Assembly: GCF_000622385.1 (NCBI RefSeq)
Contig: NZ_JASD01000008.1
Coordinates: forward strand, 2,232,001 to 2,296,000
Origin: Sulfitobacter noctilucicola
GTDB lineage: Bacteria; Pseudomonadota; Alphaproteobacteria; Rhodobacterales; Rhodobacteraceae
DNA: 64,000 nt
Reading direction: 5' to 3'
Under the pieces are notes generated by a model, which worked only from the letters and a program-made list of their open reading frames with translations, was not told the origin of the DNA and made no database searches. Position numbers and translations under genes: made by a program. Positions 54,050 through 63,107 of the stretch are shown here, piece by piece (position 1 is the stretch's first letter; the number at the start of each line of letters is the position of its first letter).

Positions 54050-54784
54050 ATGTCGATCTGGTCCTATGCAAATCCGGTCAAGTTTCTGGCGCTGAGCGCC
54101 AAGGTGCAGCCTGTTCTTTGGGTGGCAGCAGCGGTTTCCGTGACCGTCGGCCTGCTTTGGGGGTTTTTCGGCACACCTGACGATTTCCGGCAAGGCTCTA
54201 CCGTAAAAATTATCTACCTACATGTGCCGTCCGCTTTGATGGCGATTAACGCTTGGTTCATGATGTTGGTAACGTCGCTTATCTGGTTGATCCGTCGCCA
54301 CCACGTCAGCGCACTGGCTGCCAAGGCCGCGGCTCCCGTGGGGCTGGTGATGACGTTGATTGCTTTGGTGACGGGTGCAATCTGGGGCCAGCCCATGTGG
54401 GGGACATGGTGGGCATGGGATCCGCGCCTGACGTCATTCCTGATCCTGTTCCTGTTTTACCTTGGCTATATCGCCCTGTGGGAAGCGGTCGAAGATCCCG
54501 ATACTGCGGCGGACCTGACATCGGTCCTTTGCCTTGTCGGGTCTGTCTTTGCCATTCTGTCCCGCTACGCTGTTCAGTTCTGGAACCAGGGTTTGCACCA
54601 AGGCACGTCGGTGCCTGTCGCCACCGGCGGGCGCACCGTTTCTGATGTCTTCTTCTATCCGCTGGCTCTTAGTATGGTCGGCTTTGGCCTGCTTTTTCTG
54701 GCCTTGGTGTTGTACCGGACTGGCACGGAAATTCGTCTGCGCCGCACACAGGCGCTGCGCGTGCGCATGGAGAAAACCGCATGA
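54050..54784 (+). CDS. ccmC: haem transporter CcmC
   Basis: A 244-residue membrane protein. The WWAWDPRLTSFLILFLFYLGY segment is the haem-handling tryptophan-rich WWD motif (GTWWAWDPR). Flanking His residues are in HVPSA and near the second periplasmic loop. It loads haem onto CcmE. Its stop overlaps ccmD. Confidence 0.96.
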   Translation: MSIWSYANPVKFLALSAKVQPVLWVAAAVSVTVGLLWGFFGTPDDFRQGSTVKIIYLHVPSALMAINAWFMMLVTSLIWLIRRHHVSALAAKAAAPVGLVMTLIALVTGAIWGQPMWGTWWAWDPRLTSFLILFLFYLGYIALWEAVEDPDTAADLTSVLCLVGSVFAILSRYAVQFWNQGLHQGTSVPVATGGRTVSDVFFYPLALSMVGFGLLFLALVLYRTGTEIRLRRTQALRVRMEKTA

Positions 54785-54939
54785 TGCCGGAGCTTGGTAA
54801 ATACGCTGTTGAGGTTTTGTCGGCCTATGCCGTGTCGCTCACGTTGCTGGCTGGATTGGTCTGGCTAAGCCTGCGCCGTGGCAAAGCGGCGCGCGCTGCA
54901 CTCAAAGCGGTTGAAACAGAGGCTGACAAAAATGGCTAA
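54781..54939 (+). CDS. ccmD: haem exporter protein CcmD
   Basis: A 52-residue protein with one membrane helix (about residues 12-32) and a basic, Ala-rich C-terminus (LRRGKAARAALKAVE). It starts at ATG 54781 within the ccmC stop (ATGA) and overlaps ccmG by eight bases. Size, topology and position all fit CcmD, a small partner that helps release holo-CcmE. Confidence 0.9.
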   Translation: MMPELGKYAVEVLSAYAVSLTLLAGLVWLSLRRGKAARAALKAVETEADKNG

Positions 54940-55471
54940 GTTTCGCCCGATGATGATTGCGCCGCCCCTGATCTTTGTGGCTTTTGTTGCGTTGGCCGCG
55001 GTGGGCATGTTCCGCGACGATCCTGACGGTTTGCCATCCACGCTCGTCGGGCGTACCGCCCCTGCGGTGCCAGTGGAAGTGTTGGAAGGTTACCCCGGTG
55101 TGACACCGGATATGCTGGCATCTGGTGAGGTCACGCTGGTGAACTTCTGGGCCAGCTGGTGCCCCCCTTGCCGTGCGGAACATCCTAAACTGCTTGAGAT
55201 GGAGGCCGAAGGGCTGTCCATCATCGGGGTGAATATTCGCGACACGCAGGCCAATGCGGGTAAATACCTGCGCGAGGACGACAACCCGTTCTCAGGCGTT
55301 GCGTTTGATCCCAAAGGCCGTGCATCAATTGATTGGGGTGTGACTGCACCACCGGAGACCTTCATTCTGGACGGCGATGGCACCGTTCTGTTTCGCTATG
55401 CCGGACCATTGGTCGGAAGCGACTACGAACAAAGGTTCCTGCCGGCGCTGAACGACGCGTTGGGCAAATAG
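54932..55471 (+). CDS. ccmG: thiol:disulfide interchange protein CcmG (DsbE)
   Basis: A 179-residue membrane-anchored thioredoxin-fold protein. The N-terminal helix (about residues 10-27) anchors it, and FWASWCPPCRAEHP holds the redox pair Cys77 and Cys80. It keeps apocytochrome c cysteines reduced. ATG 54932 overlaps the ccmD end by eight bases. Confidence 0.95.
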   Translation: MAKFRPMMIAPPLIFVAFVALAAVGMFRDDPDGLPSTLVGRTAPAVPVEVLEGYPGVTPDMLASGEVTLVNFWASWCPPCRAEHPKLLEMEAEGLSIIGVNIRDTQANAGKYLREDDNPFSGVAFDPKGRASIDWGVTAPPETFILDGDGTVLFRYAGPLVGSDYEQRFLPALNDALGK

Positions 55472-55472
55472 G

Positions 55473-56147
55473 CTAGAGCCTGTAGCCGCCCGAGACGGTA
55501 ATCGTCTCTCCGGTAATAAATCCAGCTGCATCCGAGGCCAGAAAGCGCACCACCTTTGCGATGTCCTCCGGCACACCGCAGCGGCCCAAGGCGGTCATCT
55601 CGACAAAAGCGTTTACCAGTTCAGGCGGGCGGGGCTGCTCAACACGTTCAATCGCGCCGGGGGCCACACCATTTACACGGATACCGTCTGGCCCCAAAGT
55701 CTTCGCCATGCCCCGTGTCCATGTGTCCAGCGCTGCTTTGCTCGCGGAATAGAACACAGCTCCCATTGCGGGCAGTACTGCGTTTACAGACGATATATTC
55801 ACAACAGATGCACCACGCTTGAGGTGCGGCAGCGCAGCGTTCAGCAGTGCCACGGGAGCCGCGACATTTACTGCGTAAATCAACGCACTGTCATCGGTGT
55901 CCATCGCGATGGCACCGGCGTTGTTCACCAGCACGTCCAGACGCCCGAATTTGCGGATCACAGCGTCGATAACCTGCTGCGCACTCTGAGGATCGCCTAG
56001 GTCGGCCTGGACGGCATAGACCTGCATCGCCGCATCGGGAGAGGTCGTATGATAGGTGATGGCCACATCATGGTCGGATGAAAAAGCCGCAGCTATGGCT
56101 TTGCCGATGCCGCGTGCCCCACCTGTTACCAAAACCACAGGTTTCAT
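55473..56147 (-). CDS. short-chain dehydrogenase/reductase (SDR)
   Basis: A 224-residue SDR of the FabG-like kind. It has VTGGARGIGKAIAAAF at the start, NNAGAIAMD, SSVNAV and YSASKAAL with Tyr and Lys. The usual length and all catalytic residues are present. It is convergent with ccmG with almost no gap. The substrate is unknown. Confidence 0.9.
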   Translation of the reverse strand: MKPVVLVTGGARGIGKAIAAAFSSDHDVAITYHTTSPDAAMQVYAVQADLGDPQSAQQVIDAVIRKFGRLDVLVNNAGAIAMDTDDSALIYAVNVAAPVALLNAALPHLKRGASVVNISSVNAVLPAMGAVFYSASKAALDTWTRGMAKTLGPDGIRVNGVAPGAIERVEQPRPPELVNAFVEMTALGRCGVPEDIAKVVRFLASDAAGFITGETITVSGGYRL

Positions 56148-56183
56148 GACGCTCTCCTTGGATAACTGGCTTCACCCTCAAGT

Positions 56184-56222
56184 AAAAAGGCCCCTGCCGC
56201 AAGATGCGGGCAGGGGCCTTTT
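56184..56222 (-). terminator. bidirectional terminator after acnA
   Basis: AAAAGGCCCCTGCC (56185-56198) pairs with GGCAGGGGCCTTTT (56209-56222). On the minus strand a T run follows, as expected for the end of acnA transcription; the plus strand also has T at the end. It is the strongest terminator structure seen here. Confidence 0.88.
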
Positions 56223-56243
56223 AATCGTTATGAGATTGGCTGG

Positions 56244-59033
56244 TTACTCAGCAGCGATTGCATCGCCTTTGGCCAGATCGCGCAGAACGTAGTGCAACAC
56301 GCCGCCGTGCTCGATGTATTCGATCTCAATCGCGGTATCGATGCGGCATTTCAGAGTGATCTCTTTCACGGTGCCATCCGCCATTGTGATGGTGCAAGGC
56401 ACTTCCTGAAGTGGCTTGATGGTGTCGAGGCCGGAAATAGATACCGTCTCTTCGCCAGTCAGGCCGAGTGTCTTGCGGGTATCGCCGTTCGTGAACTCGA
56501 ACGGGATCACACCCATGCCAACAAGGTTGGAACGGTGAATACGCTCAAAGCTCTCGGCGATAACAGCTTTGACTCCCAACAGCGCTGTACCTTTGGCCGC
56601 CCAGTCACGGGAAGAACCCGCGCCATACTGCTCACCGCCGAAGATCACCAAAGGTGTATCGCTTTCCTGATAGGCCATGGCCGCATCAAAGATTGATGTC
56701 TGTTCGCCATCCGGACCTTTGGTATAGCCGCCTTCAACGCCATCCAGCATTTCGTTCTTGATGCGGATGTTGGCAAATGTGCCGCGCATCATCACCTCGT
56801 GGTTACCGCGGCGCGAACCGTATGAGTTGAATTCACGCGGGGCTACCTGACGCTCTGTCAGATATTTACCCGCTGGTGTGCTTTCCTTGAACGAACCGGC
56901 AGGGGAGATGTGGTCGGTGGTGATCATGTCACCCAAAACAGCCAGCACTTTCGCGCCTTCGATGTTGGTGATCACGCCCGGCTCAGGTGACATGCCCTGA
57001 AAGTAAGGCGGGTTCTGAACATATGTCGAGGCAGGTGGCCAATCGTATGTCTTGGCGTCCGTTGTCTCAACACCCTGCCACTTTTCGTCGCCTTTGAAGA
57101 CGTCTGCGTACTTGGTCTGAAATGCCTCACGCGTAACAGTCTGCTCAACCAGCTCTGCAACTTCCTGTGTCGTTGGCCAGATGTCGCGCAGGTAGACGTC
57201 ATTGCCGTCTTTGTCCTGACCCAGCGGGCTGTTGGCCAGATCGTGGTTCATGTCACCGACCAGCGCATAGGCCACCACGAGAGGGGGTGATGCGAGATAG
57301 TTGGCGCGTACATCCGGTGAGATGCGGCCCTCAAAGTTGCGGTTGCCGGACAGGATCGAGGTGCCGATCAGGTCATAATCGTTGATCGCCTTGCTGATCG
57401 CAGGCTCCAGCGGGCCGGAGTTGCCGATACAAGTCGTACAACCGTAACCGACGAGGTTGAAACCAATCGCATCAAGGTCTTCTTGCAGGTTGGCGGCCTC
57501 AAGATAGGCGCTCACAACCTGAGATCCCGGTGCCAGCGACGTCTTGACCCAAGGCTTGCGTGTCAGACCCAATGCGCGGGCTTTGCGGGCGACCAGACCG
57601 GCACCGATCATCACATAGGGGTTGGATGTATTGGTGCAGGATGTGATTGAGGCGATTACGATAGAACCGTCGTGTAGCTGGTAGTGGCCATCGTCTGTCA
57701 TCACGTAGCCACGGTTGTGGTGGCCTTCGTCACCGGGGATGTCCTTTGGCTCGGGCTGACCGCCTTCACCTTCCCAACGGATTTCTTCCTTGACAGAGGC
57801 GTCTTTGCCCTCGCGCACGCCTTTGACGTATTCGGCAAAAGCGGTGTGCGCGGATGTCAGCGCGATGTAGTCTTGCGGACGCTTCGGACCGGAGATCGCA
57901 GGGACGATTGTGCCCATGTCGAGCGACAGCGTGTCGGTGTATACCGGGGCGTAGTCGTCGCCGCGCCACATGCCGTTTTCCTTTGCGTAGGCTTCGACCA
58001 GCGCGATCCGGTCCTCATCACGGCCCGTGGTGCGTAGGTAGCGCAGTGTCTCGCCGTCGATCGGGAAGAAACCGCAGGTCGCGCCGTACTCTGGTGCCAT
58101 GTTCGCAATCGTCGCACGGTCGGCCAGAGGCAAGTGGTTCAGACCTTCGCCATAGAATTCCACGAATTTGCTAACCACGCCTTTTTCACGCAGCATTTCG
58201 ACAACTTTAAGCACAAGGTCGGTGCCTGTGGTGCCTTCCATCATGCGGCCTGTCAGCTCGAAACCGACGACTTCGGGGATCAGCATTGAAATCGGCTGTC
58301 CCAGCATCGCAGCTTCGGCTTCGATACCGCCAACACCCCAGCCCAGCACGGCCATGCCGTTGACCATGGTTGTGTGGCTGTCGGTGCCGACCAGCGTATC
58401 GGGGTATGCCACGTCTTCGCCGTTCTGGTCTTTGTCGGTCCAGACAGTCTGGGCAAGATACTCAAGGTTCACCTGGTGGCAGATCCCGGTGCCGGGGGGC
58501 ACAACGCGGAAGTTGTTAAATGCTTTTTGGCCCCACTTGAGGAACGTATAGCGCTCCATGTTGCGCTCGTATTCGCGGTCCACGTTCATCTGGAACGCAC
58601 GCGGGTTGCCGAATTCATCGATCATGACAGAGTGGTCGATGACCAGATCAACAGGGTTCAGCGGATTGATCTTCTCAGCATCTCCACCCAGTGCCACCAG
58701 ACCGTCGCGCATCGCGGCAAGGTCCACAACCGCAGGAACACCAGTGAAATCCTGCATCAGAACGCGGGCAGGGCGATAGGCGATCTCGCGCGGGTTCTTG
58801 CCGCCTTTGGTCGCCCATTCAGCGAAGGCTTTGATGTCTTCCACGGTGACGGTCTTGCCATCCTCAAAGCGCAGCATGTTTTCCAGCACGACCTTCAGCG
58901 CCGCTGGCAGCTTGGAAAAGTCACCAAGCCCTGCTTCCTGCGCGGCAGGAATGGAGTAGTAAGCGATCTTTTGATCACCTGCTGTAATGGTTTTGCGGGT
59001 TTTGGCTGTGTCCTGTCCGACTTGAATCGTCAT
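56244..59033 (-). CDS. acnA: aconitate hydratase A
   Basis: A 929-residue 4Fe-4S enzyme converting citrate to isocitrate in the TCA cycle. Cluster-ligand cysteines appear in [11 protein letters not shown] and [22 protein letters not shown] and [13 protein letters not shown] are conserved substrate-site segments. Length is normal for AcnA. Its upstream gap, shared with the DUF1223 gene, holds an inverted repeat at 59136-59153. Confidence 0.97.
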   Translation of the reverse strand: MTIQVGQDTAKTRKTITAGDQKIAYYSIPAAQEAGLGDFSKLPAALKVVLENMLRFEDGKTVTVEDIKAFAEWATKGGKNPREIAYRPARVLMQDFTGVPAVVDLAAMRDGLVALGGDAEKINPLNPVDLVIDHSVMIDEFGNPRAFQMNVDREYERNMERYTFLKWGQKAFNNFRVVPPGTGICHQVNLEYLAQTVWTDKDQNGEDVAYPDTLVGTDSHTTMVNGMAVLGWGVGGIEAEAAMLGQPISMLIPEVVGFELTGRMMEGTTGTDLVLKVVEMLREKGVVSKFVEFYGEGLNHLPLADRATIANMAPEYGATCGFFPIDGETLRYLRTTGRDEDRIALVEAYAKENGMWRGDDYAPVYTDTLSLDMGTIVPAISGPKRPQDYIALTSAHTAFAEYVKGVREGKDASVKEEIRWEGEGGQPEPKDIPGDEGHHNRGYVMTDDGHYQLHDGSIVIASITSCTNTSNPYVMIGAGLVARKARALGLTRKPWVKTSLAPGSQVVSAYLEAANLQEDLDAIGFNLVGYGCTTCIGNSGPLEPAISKAINDYDLIGTSILSGNRNFEGRISPDVRANYLASPPLVVAYALVGDMNHDLANSPLGQDKDGNDVYLRDIWPTTQEVAELVEQTVTREAFQTKYADVFKGDEKWQGVETTDAKTYDWPPASTYVQNPPYFQGMSPEPGVITNIEGAKVLAVLGDMITTDHISPAGSFKESTPAGKYLTERQVAPREFNSYGSRRGNHEVMMRGTFANIRIKNEMLDGVEGGYTKGPDGEQTSIFDAAMAYQESDTPLVIFGGEQYGAGSSRDWAAKGTALLGVKAVIAESFERIHRSNLVGMGVIPFEFTNGDTRKTLGLTGEETVSISGLDTIKPLQEVPCTITMADGTVKEITLKCRIDTAIEIEYIEHGGVLHYVLRDLAKGDAIAAE

Positions 59034-59135
59034 GAGAAACTCCCTTTCTGGGGCTTGTGGCTACTGGGATGTTGGGGCCTAAATGCCACTGTCAGGGTGT
59101 CGGATCAACCACTATTCGTGGGGTTTTGCGATTTT

Positions 59136-59153
59136 TGTATACCATGGTGTACA
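59136..59153. promoter_or_regulatory. 18-bp inverted repeat between acnA and the DUF1223 gene
   Basis: TGTATACCA (59136-59144) and TGGTGTACA (59145-59153) are reverse complements except for one base. The site lies about 100 bases upstream of both divergent genes. GntR/FadR-type regulators often bind TGGTATACCA-like sites. The role is inferred. Confidence 0.45.
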
Positions 59154-59271
59154 GAAATTGAATGAAAGTGAAGGCAACTCGGATGACAGAGTCTCAACAA
59201 ACCTTGATTGGTCATTTCAAATCCTTGGGTCTAGAACTCAGTGGTTCTGGATTTACGGTGATTGGAATCAC

Positions 59272-59970
59272 ATGAAAAACCTGCGCGCCGCTTTGCTCTG
59301 CTTCACTGCCGCCCTTGGCTCTCCGCTTTGGGCGCAAGAAAATCCTGTTGTGGTTGAGCTTTATACATCTCAGGGATGTTCCAGCTGTCCGGCGGCAGAT
59401 GCATTACTGCATGAACTGGCCGATCGTGAGGATGTCATCGCATTGGCATTGCATGTGGACTACTGGGATTACATCGGCTGGAAGGACCCCTTCGGCGATC
59501 CCGCGCATGCAGAGCGGCAGCGGGCCTATGCTGCAGCGGGCGACAGGCGGTCCATCTATACGCCCGAGATGGTGGTCAACGGAGAGACAGATATCGTGGG
59601 TGCGAAACCGATGAAACTCTCGGAGGCGATAGCGGCGCATGCCCGTGCGCCCCGGCGCGTCGCACTCGATCTGGCCCGCTCTGGAGGTAAACTCACCGTT
59701 AACGCCCGCGCGGTCAGCGATGTACAAGGTCCGTTCACGGTGCATATGCTGCGCTACACTCCCGAGAAGACCACGGAAATCAAGCGGGGTGAAAACCGGG
59801 GGCACACCTATAGCTATGCCAACATCGTCGAGGGCTGGACGGTCTTGGGAAGCTGGGATGGCGCAGGCCCGTTGGATATGCAAACCGACATCGCCGGCAC
59901 CCTGCCGGTGGTCGTGATCATTCAGGAACAGAACGCAGGCCCTATCGTTGCAGCAGCGCGTCTGCGCTGA
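59272..59970 (+). CDS. DUF1223 family exported thioredoxin-like protein
   Basis: A 232-residue exported protein. A signal peptide of about 21 residues ends at WAQ. VVVELYTSQGCSSCPAADALL carries a CxxC pair (Cys36 and Cys39) typical of DUF1223, which has a thioredoxin-like fold. YTPEMVVNG and a beta-rich C-terminal half are also typical. The function is unknown. I rejected the longer frame from 59083, which lacks a signal peptide. Confidence 0.9.
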   Translation: MKNLRAALLCFTAALGSPLWAQENPVVVELYTSQGCSSCPAADALLHELADREDVIALALHVDYWDYIGWKDPFGDPAHAERQRAYAAAGDRRSIYTPEMVVNGETDIVGAKPMKLSEAIAAHARAPRRVALDLARSGGKLTVNARAVSDVQGPFTVHMLRYTPEKTTEIKRGENRGHTYSYANIVEGWTVLGSWDGAGPLDMQTDIAGTLPVVVIIQEQNAGPIVAAARLR

Positions 59971-59987
59971 ACGCCGTCTCGCCTGCC

Positions 59988-60896
59988 TCAGACTTCGTCC
60001 CCGCGCCAACGGCGGTGTACCCAGAACCATTGCTCGGGTTTGTCCTTGATGCGGGCAGACAGGCTGTCGCTTAACGCTTGGGTCATGGTTTCGGGATCGC
60101 TCGGGGGGATGGGGGCCTCCAGGACGCACTCAAAGCTCAATCCGTCAGGTTGCCTGATGCCGTAGAACGGGATCAAAAGCGCATCATAACGCAACGCAAG
60201 CTCGGCGGCAGACACGGCGGTGCGTGCAGGCAATCCCATAAAATCCAGCACAGGTGCCGCATAGACATGCTGGTCAAACAGTAACACCAGCTGCCCGCCA
60301 GCTTTGAGGTGCCGCACGAAACCGGCAGTGCCCTTGCGTCCTTGTGGGAAAACAGGACCGCCGAAGGCTTCCATGGTCTTGACGTAATGGGCGTTGAAAT
60401 AGGGGTTCTTCATATCGCGGTAGAGCCCGCCGATGTCATAACCCCGTGCCACAAGGGCCGCGCGTGTGGCCTCGTAGTTGCCGAAGTGTCCGGTAACCAG
60501 GATAACGGGTCGGCCTTGGGCGGTCGCTTCTTCCAGTGCCGCGACGCCTGGACCTTGGGGGACGTTTTTCGCCATCTTTTGCGGAAAATCACGGGCGGAA
60601 TAGTTTTCGATCAGCGTGCGCCCGACATTATTCAGGCAGCGGTTGGCGATCAGGGCCCGCTCTGCTTTTGGCATGTCGGGCCAGACCAGTTCCAGATTAT
60701 CGAGCGCACGCGCACGGTATCCGGCGACAGGTCCGACAACCTTCTGCACCATCCAGCCGACAAAGCGGATGCGCGCGGCGTAGGGCAAGGCCAGCGCCAG
60801 CCGGATCAGACCGACAATGAGTGCGTTGGTCAGAAAATCGCTGGCCTTGCCCGCCGGATGTGCGTGAAAGTCGTCTGAATTGGATCGGTCTGACAT
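59988..60896 (-). CDS. LpxL/HtrB-type lysophospholipid acyltransferase
   Basis: A 302-residue membrane-bound acyltransferase of the LpxL/LpxM family. The HxxxxE motif is in GHFGNYE, a second conserved block is in FDQHVYAAPVLDFMG and the C-terminus has PEQWFWVHRRWR. It probably adds a secondary acyl chain to lipid A or an ornithine-like lipid. It is convergent with the DUF1223 gene. Confidence 0.9.
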   Translation of the reverse strand: MSDRSNSDDFHAHPAGKASDFLTNALIVGLIRLALALPYAARIRFVGWMVQKVVGPVAGYRARALDNLELVWPDMPKAERALIANRCLNNVGRTLIENYSARDFPQKMAKNVPQGPGVAALEEATAQGRPVILVTGHFGNYEATRAALVARGYDIGGLYRDMKNPYFNAHYVKTMEAFGGPVFPQGRKGTAGFVRHLKAGGQLVLLFDQHVYAAPVLDFMGLPARTAVSAAELALRYDALLIPFYGIRQPDGLSFECVLEAPIPPSDPETMTQALSDSLSARIKDKPEQWFWVHRRWRGDEV

Positions 60897-60972
60897 AAGC
60901 CCCGGGTCGGTTGTGCATTCCGGTCAGACATAGCCCGCAGGGGCAGGGTCAACAAGCGGCCAGTCCGATGTG

Positions 60973-62049
60973 TCACCCAACGGTATCCTCGTCGTCTTCG
61001 ACAATCAGCAGCAGATCGCCTGATTGCTCCATCTCGCGGATGGTCTCTACCACCGATGCCATGGCCGCTTCGGCATCGGCGGGTTTGACCTTGCCTGCGC
61101 CGTCGATATCTTCGCGCAATTGGTCTGCCATGCGCCCTGACATGTTTTCGAGAATGAAGTCGCGCGACGTGGCAAAGCCTGCCGTCTCTGCGCCCGCAAG
61201 CGCTATCACAAGTTGCGGCTGGTCAATCTCGCGTAGGATGCGTGGAATATCCCGCGGCGCGATGCGGGTGGCAATGTTGCCGAAGGTGAAGATCGCTTTG
61301 CGCACCGCATTTGCAAAACCCTGATCGGTCTCATCCAGCCCCGTCAGCACATCGTCACGGGTCAGCGTGGTCGAACTGTTAAGGATTGCCCCGACCCGCG
61401 CAACGGGATCTGCATCAAAGGCGCGGGCAGGCTGGGCATCAAGCTGTGTGGCTAAAGAGAGGCCGATCCGGTCCACGGCTTCTGGTGTGACACCGCTGGT
61501 GAGAGATACTGCATAAGTAATCTTGCGGGCCTTTGGACCGGGGATGCGGCCCAGCATTTCCGCGGCCATGGCCACCGGCAGCTTTGACATCATCACCGCT
61601 GCCACTTCGATGCTTTCCGTTTCAAGCGCTGGCAGAAGGGCATCAATGCCAAGCTCGCGCAAGCGTTTCCACGGATCACCGAACTGTCTAACGCCTGCCT
61701 CCTTGCGCAAACGTGCGGCAGTCTGGTGGCTGATCTTACCGTCAAGCGAGTCGAGCGCACCGGCTATTCCTTTGGGAAAGGAAAGGCCGATCCGTTCAAG
61801 TTCCGCCGAAAATTCCTCTACCACTGCGCCAAGCGTGTCGCGGTCCACCGTGCGCATGGTGCCCATCTGATGGGTCAAGATGACCTGCAACTCGTCAGGC
61901 AATTCCTCCAGCGGGATGTCGGCCCCCTCATTCAGTAACAGGCGGACAACAATCGCGGCTTTGGCACGGCGGCTGAGCGAAACAGAAGCACCGCCACCGG
62001 TGGTTCCCGGTAGCGGTGCAAAGCTGTTCATCGGCACAATATCATTCAT
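60973..62049 (-). CDS. fliG: FliG-like flagellar motor switch protein (stand-alone)
   Basis: A 358-residue protein with FliG domain order: an N-terminal helical domain (SRRAKAAIVVRLLLNEGADIPLEEL), the armadillo-like middle domain with EVAAVMMSKLP and AAEMLGRIPG, and the C-terminal charged domain with FTFGNIATRIAPRDIPRILRE-like and FILENMSGRMADQL. It ends in a short acidic tail. FliG transmits torque from stator to rotor. No other flagellar gene is nearby, so it is either a displaced or an accessory copy. Confidence 0.85.
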   Translation of the reverse strand: MNDIVPMNSFAPLPGTTGGGASVSLSRRAKAAIVVRLLLNEGADIPLEELPDELQVILTHQMGTMRTVDRDTLGAVVEEFSAELERIGLSFPKGIAGALDSLDGKISHQTAARLRKEAGVRQFGDPWKRLRELGIDALLPALETESIEVAAVMMSKLPVAMAAEMLGRIPGPKARKITYAVSLTSGVTPEAVDRIGLSLATQLDAQPARAFDADPVARVGAILNSSTTLTRDDVLTGLDETDQGFANAVRKAIFTFGNIATRIAPRDIPRILREIDQPQLVIALAGAETAGFATSRDFILENMSGRMADQLREDIDGAGKVKPADAEAAMASVVETIREMEQSGDLLLIVEDDEDTVG

Positions 62050-62109
62050 TCAAGCCAGTCCCCACGGGTCAGCAGGGTTATCAGGCTGAAAGGTGAATAA
62101 AGGCTGAAA

Positions 62110-62634
62110 TCAGTAGTTAAATGTCTGTCCCGTTGCGATGGCCGTGCGCAGCGATGCTTCGGCCCATGTGCCTGTGCCACCATGTGCGCGAATTGCGCGC
62201 AACTGGGCAATCGCTTGCGTGACCTCACCCTGTTCGACAAGACCCTGACCCATGTAGGACCGCGCCAGAATGTTGGCCGGGTTTGCGACCAAGGCTTGCG
62301 CGTAGAAATCCATCGCTGCGTCGATGTTGCCCTGCTTGCGCTGGGTGAAACCACGATATGTCAGTGTGCGGTCATCGTCCTGCGGCATCTGCGCCAGAAC
62401 CAGCTCGGCATCTGCATAGCGACCGGCATAGGCCAGCTCGCGCAGGTTTTCATAAAGCCCGTCAACATCCAGATTGCTTTCCTGCGCGCTTACACAGGTC
62501 TTGGTCTTTTTGTCATAGATCATGCCCTTTTCGCACTTGGGCTTGGTCGGGGCGTTATCGTTCGCACCACCCGCTGCGGCGGCTGTCGTTGCAAGTGGCA
62601 GAGCAAAGGCCGCTGCAAGAATGAAATGTTTCAT
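62110..62634 (-). CDS. exported TPR-repeat protein with Cys motif
   Basis: A 174-residue exported protein. A signal peptide of about 20 residues is followed by CEKGMIYDKKTKTC (34-47) and TPR repeats from about residue 65 (for example AYAGRYADAELVLAQ and GNIDAAMDFYAQALVANP). The Cys-bounded segment has the same spacing as in the small exported protein at 62825. The function is unknown; TPRs suggest protein binding in the periplasm. Confidence 0.85.
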   Translation of the reverse strand: MKHFILAAAFALPLATTAAAAGGANDNAPTKPKCEKGMIYDKKTKTCVSAQESNLDVDGLYENLRELAYAGRYADAELVLAQMPQDDDRTLTYRGFTQRKQGNIDAAMDFYAQALVANPANILARSYMGQGLVEQGEVTQAIAQLRAIRAHGGTGTWAEASLRTAIATGQTFNY

Positions 62635-62774
62635 GGGTCTCTCCTAAGGACTATGGCCTGGAAATAGATTAAATCTTCTCGCGGCCAAGCAATATTGAAA
62701 TAATTACACGTCACTGTGAGTGCGAAAGTTTCGCGGAACGTCATTTTTGTTGAAAATGTCTTAAATAATTCAAA

Positions 62775-62798
62775 GCACAGACCCCAACAGGTCTGCGC
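62775..62798 (-). terminator. probable terminator after the small Cys-motif gene
   Basis: On the minus strand, CAGACC (62790-62795 complement) pairs with GGTCTG, with two more outer pairs and a six-base loop. A T-rich tail follows on the minus strand. It fits the end of the gene at 62825. Confidence 0.5.
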
Positions 62799-62824
62799 AG
62801 TTTCTTGTCCGATATGTTGCCGGA

Positions 62825-62986
62825 TCAGGTGCTGACAGGCAGGCAGGTTTTTGTAGCACTGTCGTATTCAGAGCCTGCAGCACAGGACATCGCCTGTTGC
62901 TCTTTACCGTAGTTGCAGCCGGACGCGAGGCTCAAAGTGGGCAGGGCTGTTAGAGCCACAGCAATCGCAAGGGTCTTGATCTTCAT
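62825..62986 (-). CDS. small exported Cys-motif protein
   Basis: A 53-residue protein with a signal peptide of about 21 residues (ends LSLA). The mature part is only about 32 residues with Cys24, Cys35 and Cys48. The segment CAAGSEYDSATKTC (35-48) matches the pattern C-x2-G-x2-Y-D-x2-T-K-T-C also found in the TPR protein at 62110. AGGAGA supports ATG 62986. I know no function for it. Confidence 0.75.
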   Translation of the reverse strand: MKIKTLAIAVALTALPTLSLASGCNYGKEQQAMSCAAGSEYDSATKTCLPVST

Positions 62987-63054
62987 GGTCGGTCTCCTCT
63001 TGGTTGATAAAAAGAAGGTACACCGAACTCCGCGTTTTTCAAACACCTTGCTGA

Positions 63055-63079
63055 CGCTGCGACAACTTGTGCCGCAGCG
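63055..63079 (-). terminator. hairpin after purB
   Basis: CGCTGCG (63055-63061) pairs with CGCAGCG (63073-63079), with additional inner pairs. There is no tight T run on the minus strand, so termination is only likely from position, 29 bases after the purB stop. Confidence 0.4.
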
Positions 63080-63107
63080 CGCCTGTTTTCTAGGCGATAT
63101 CGTGCAC

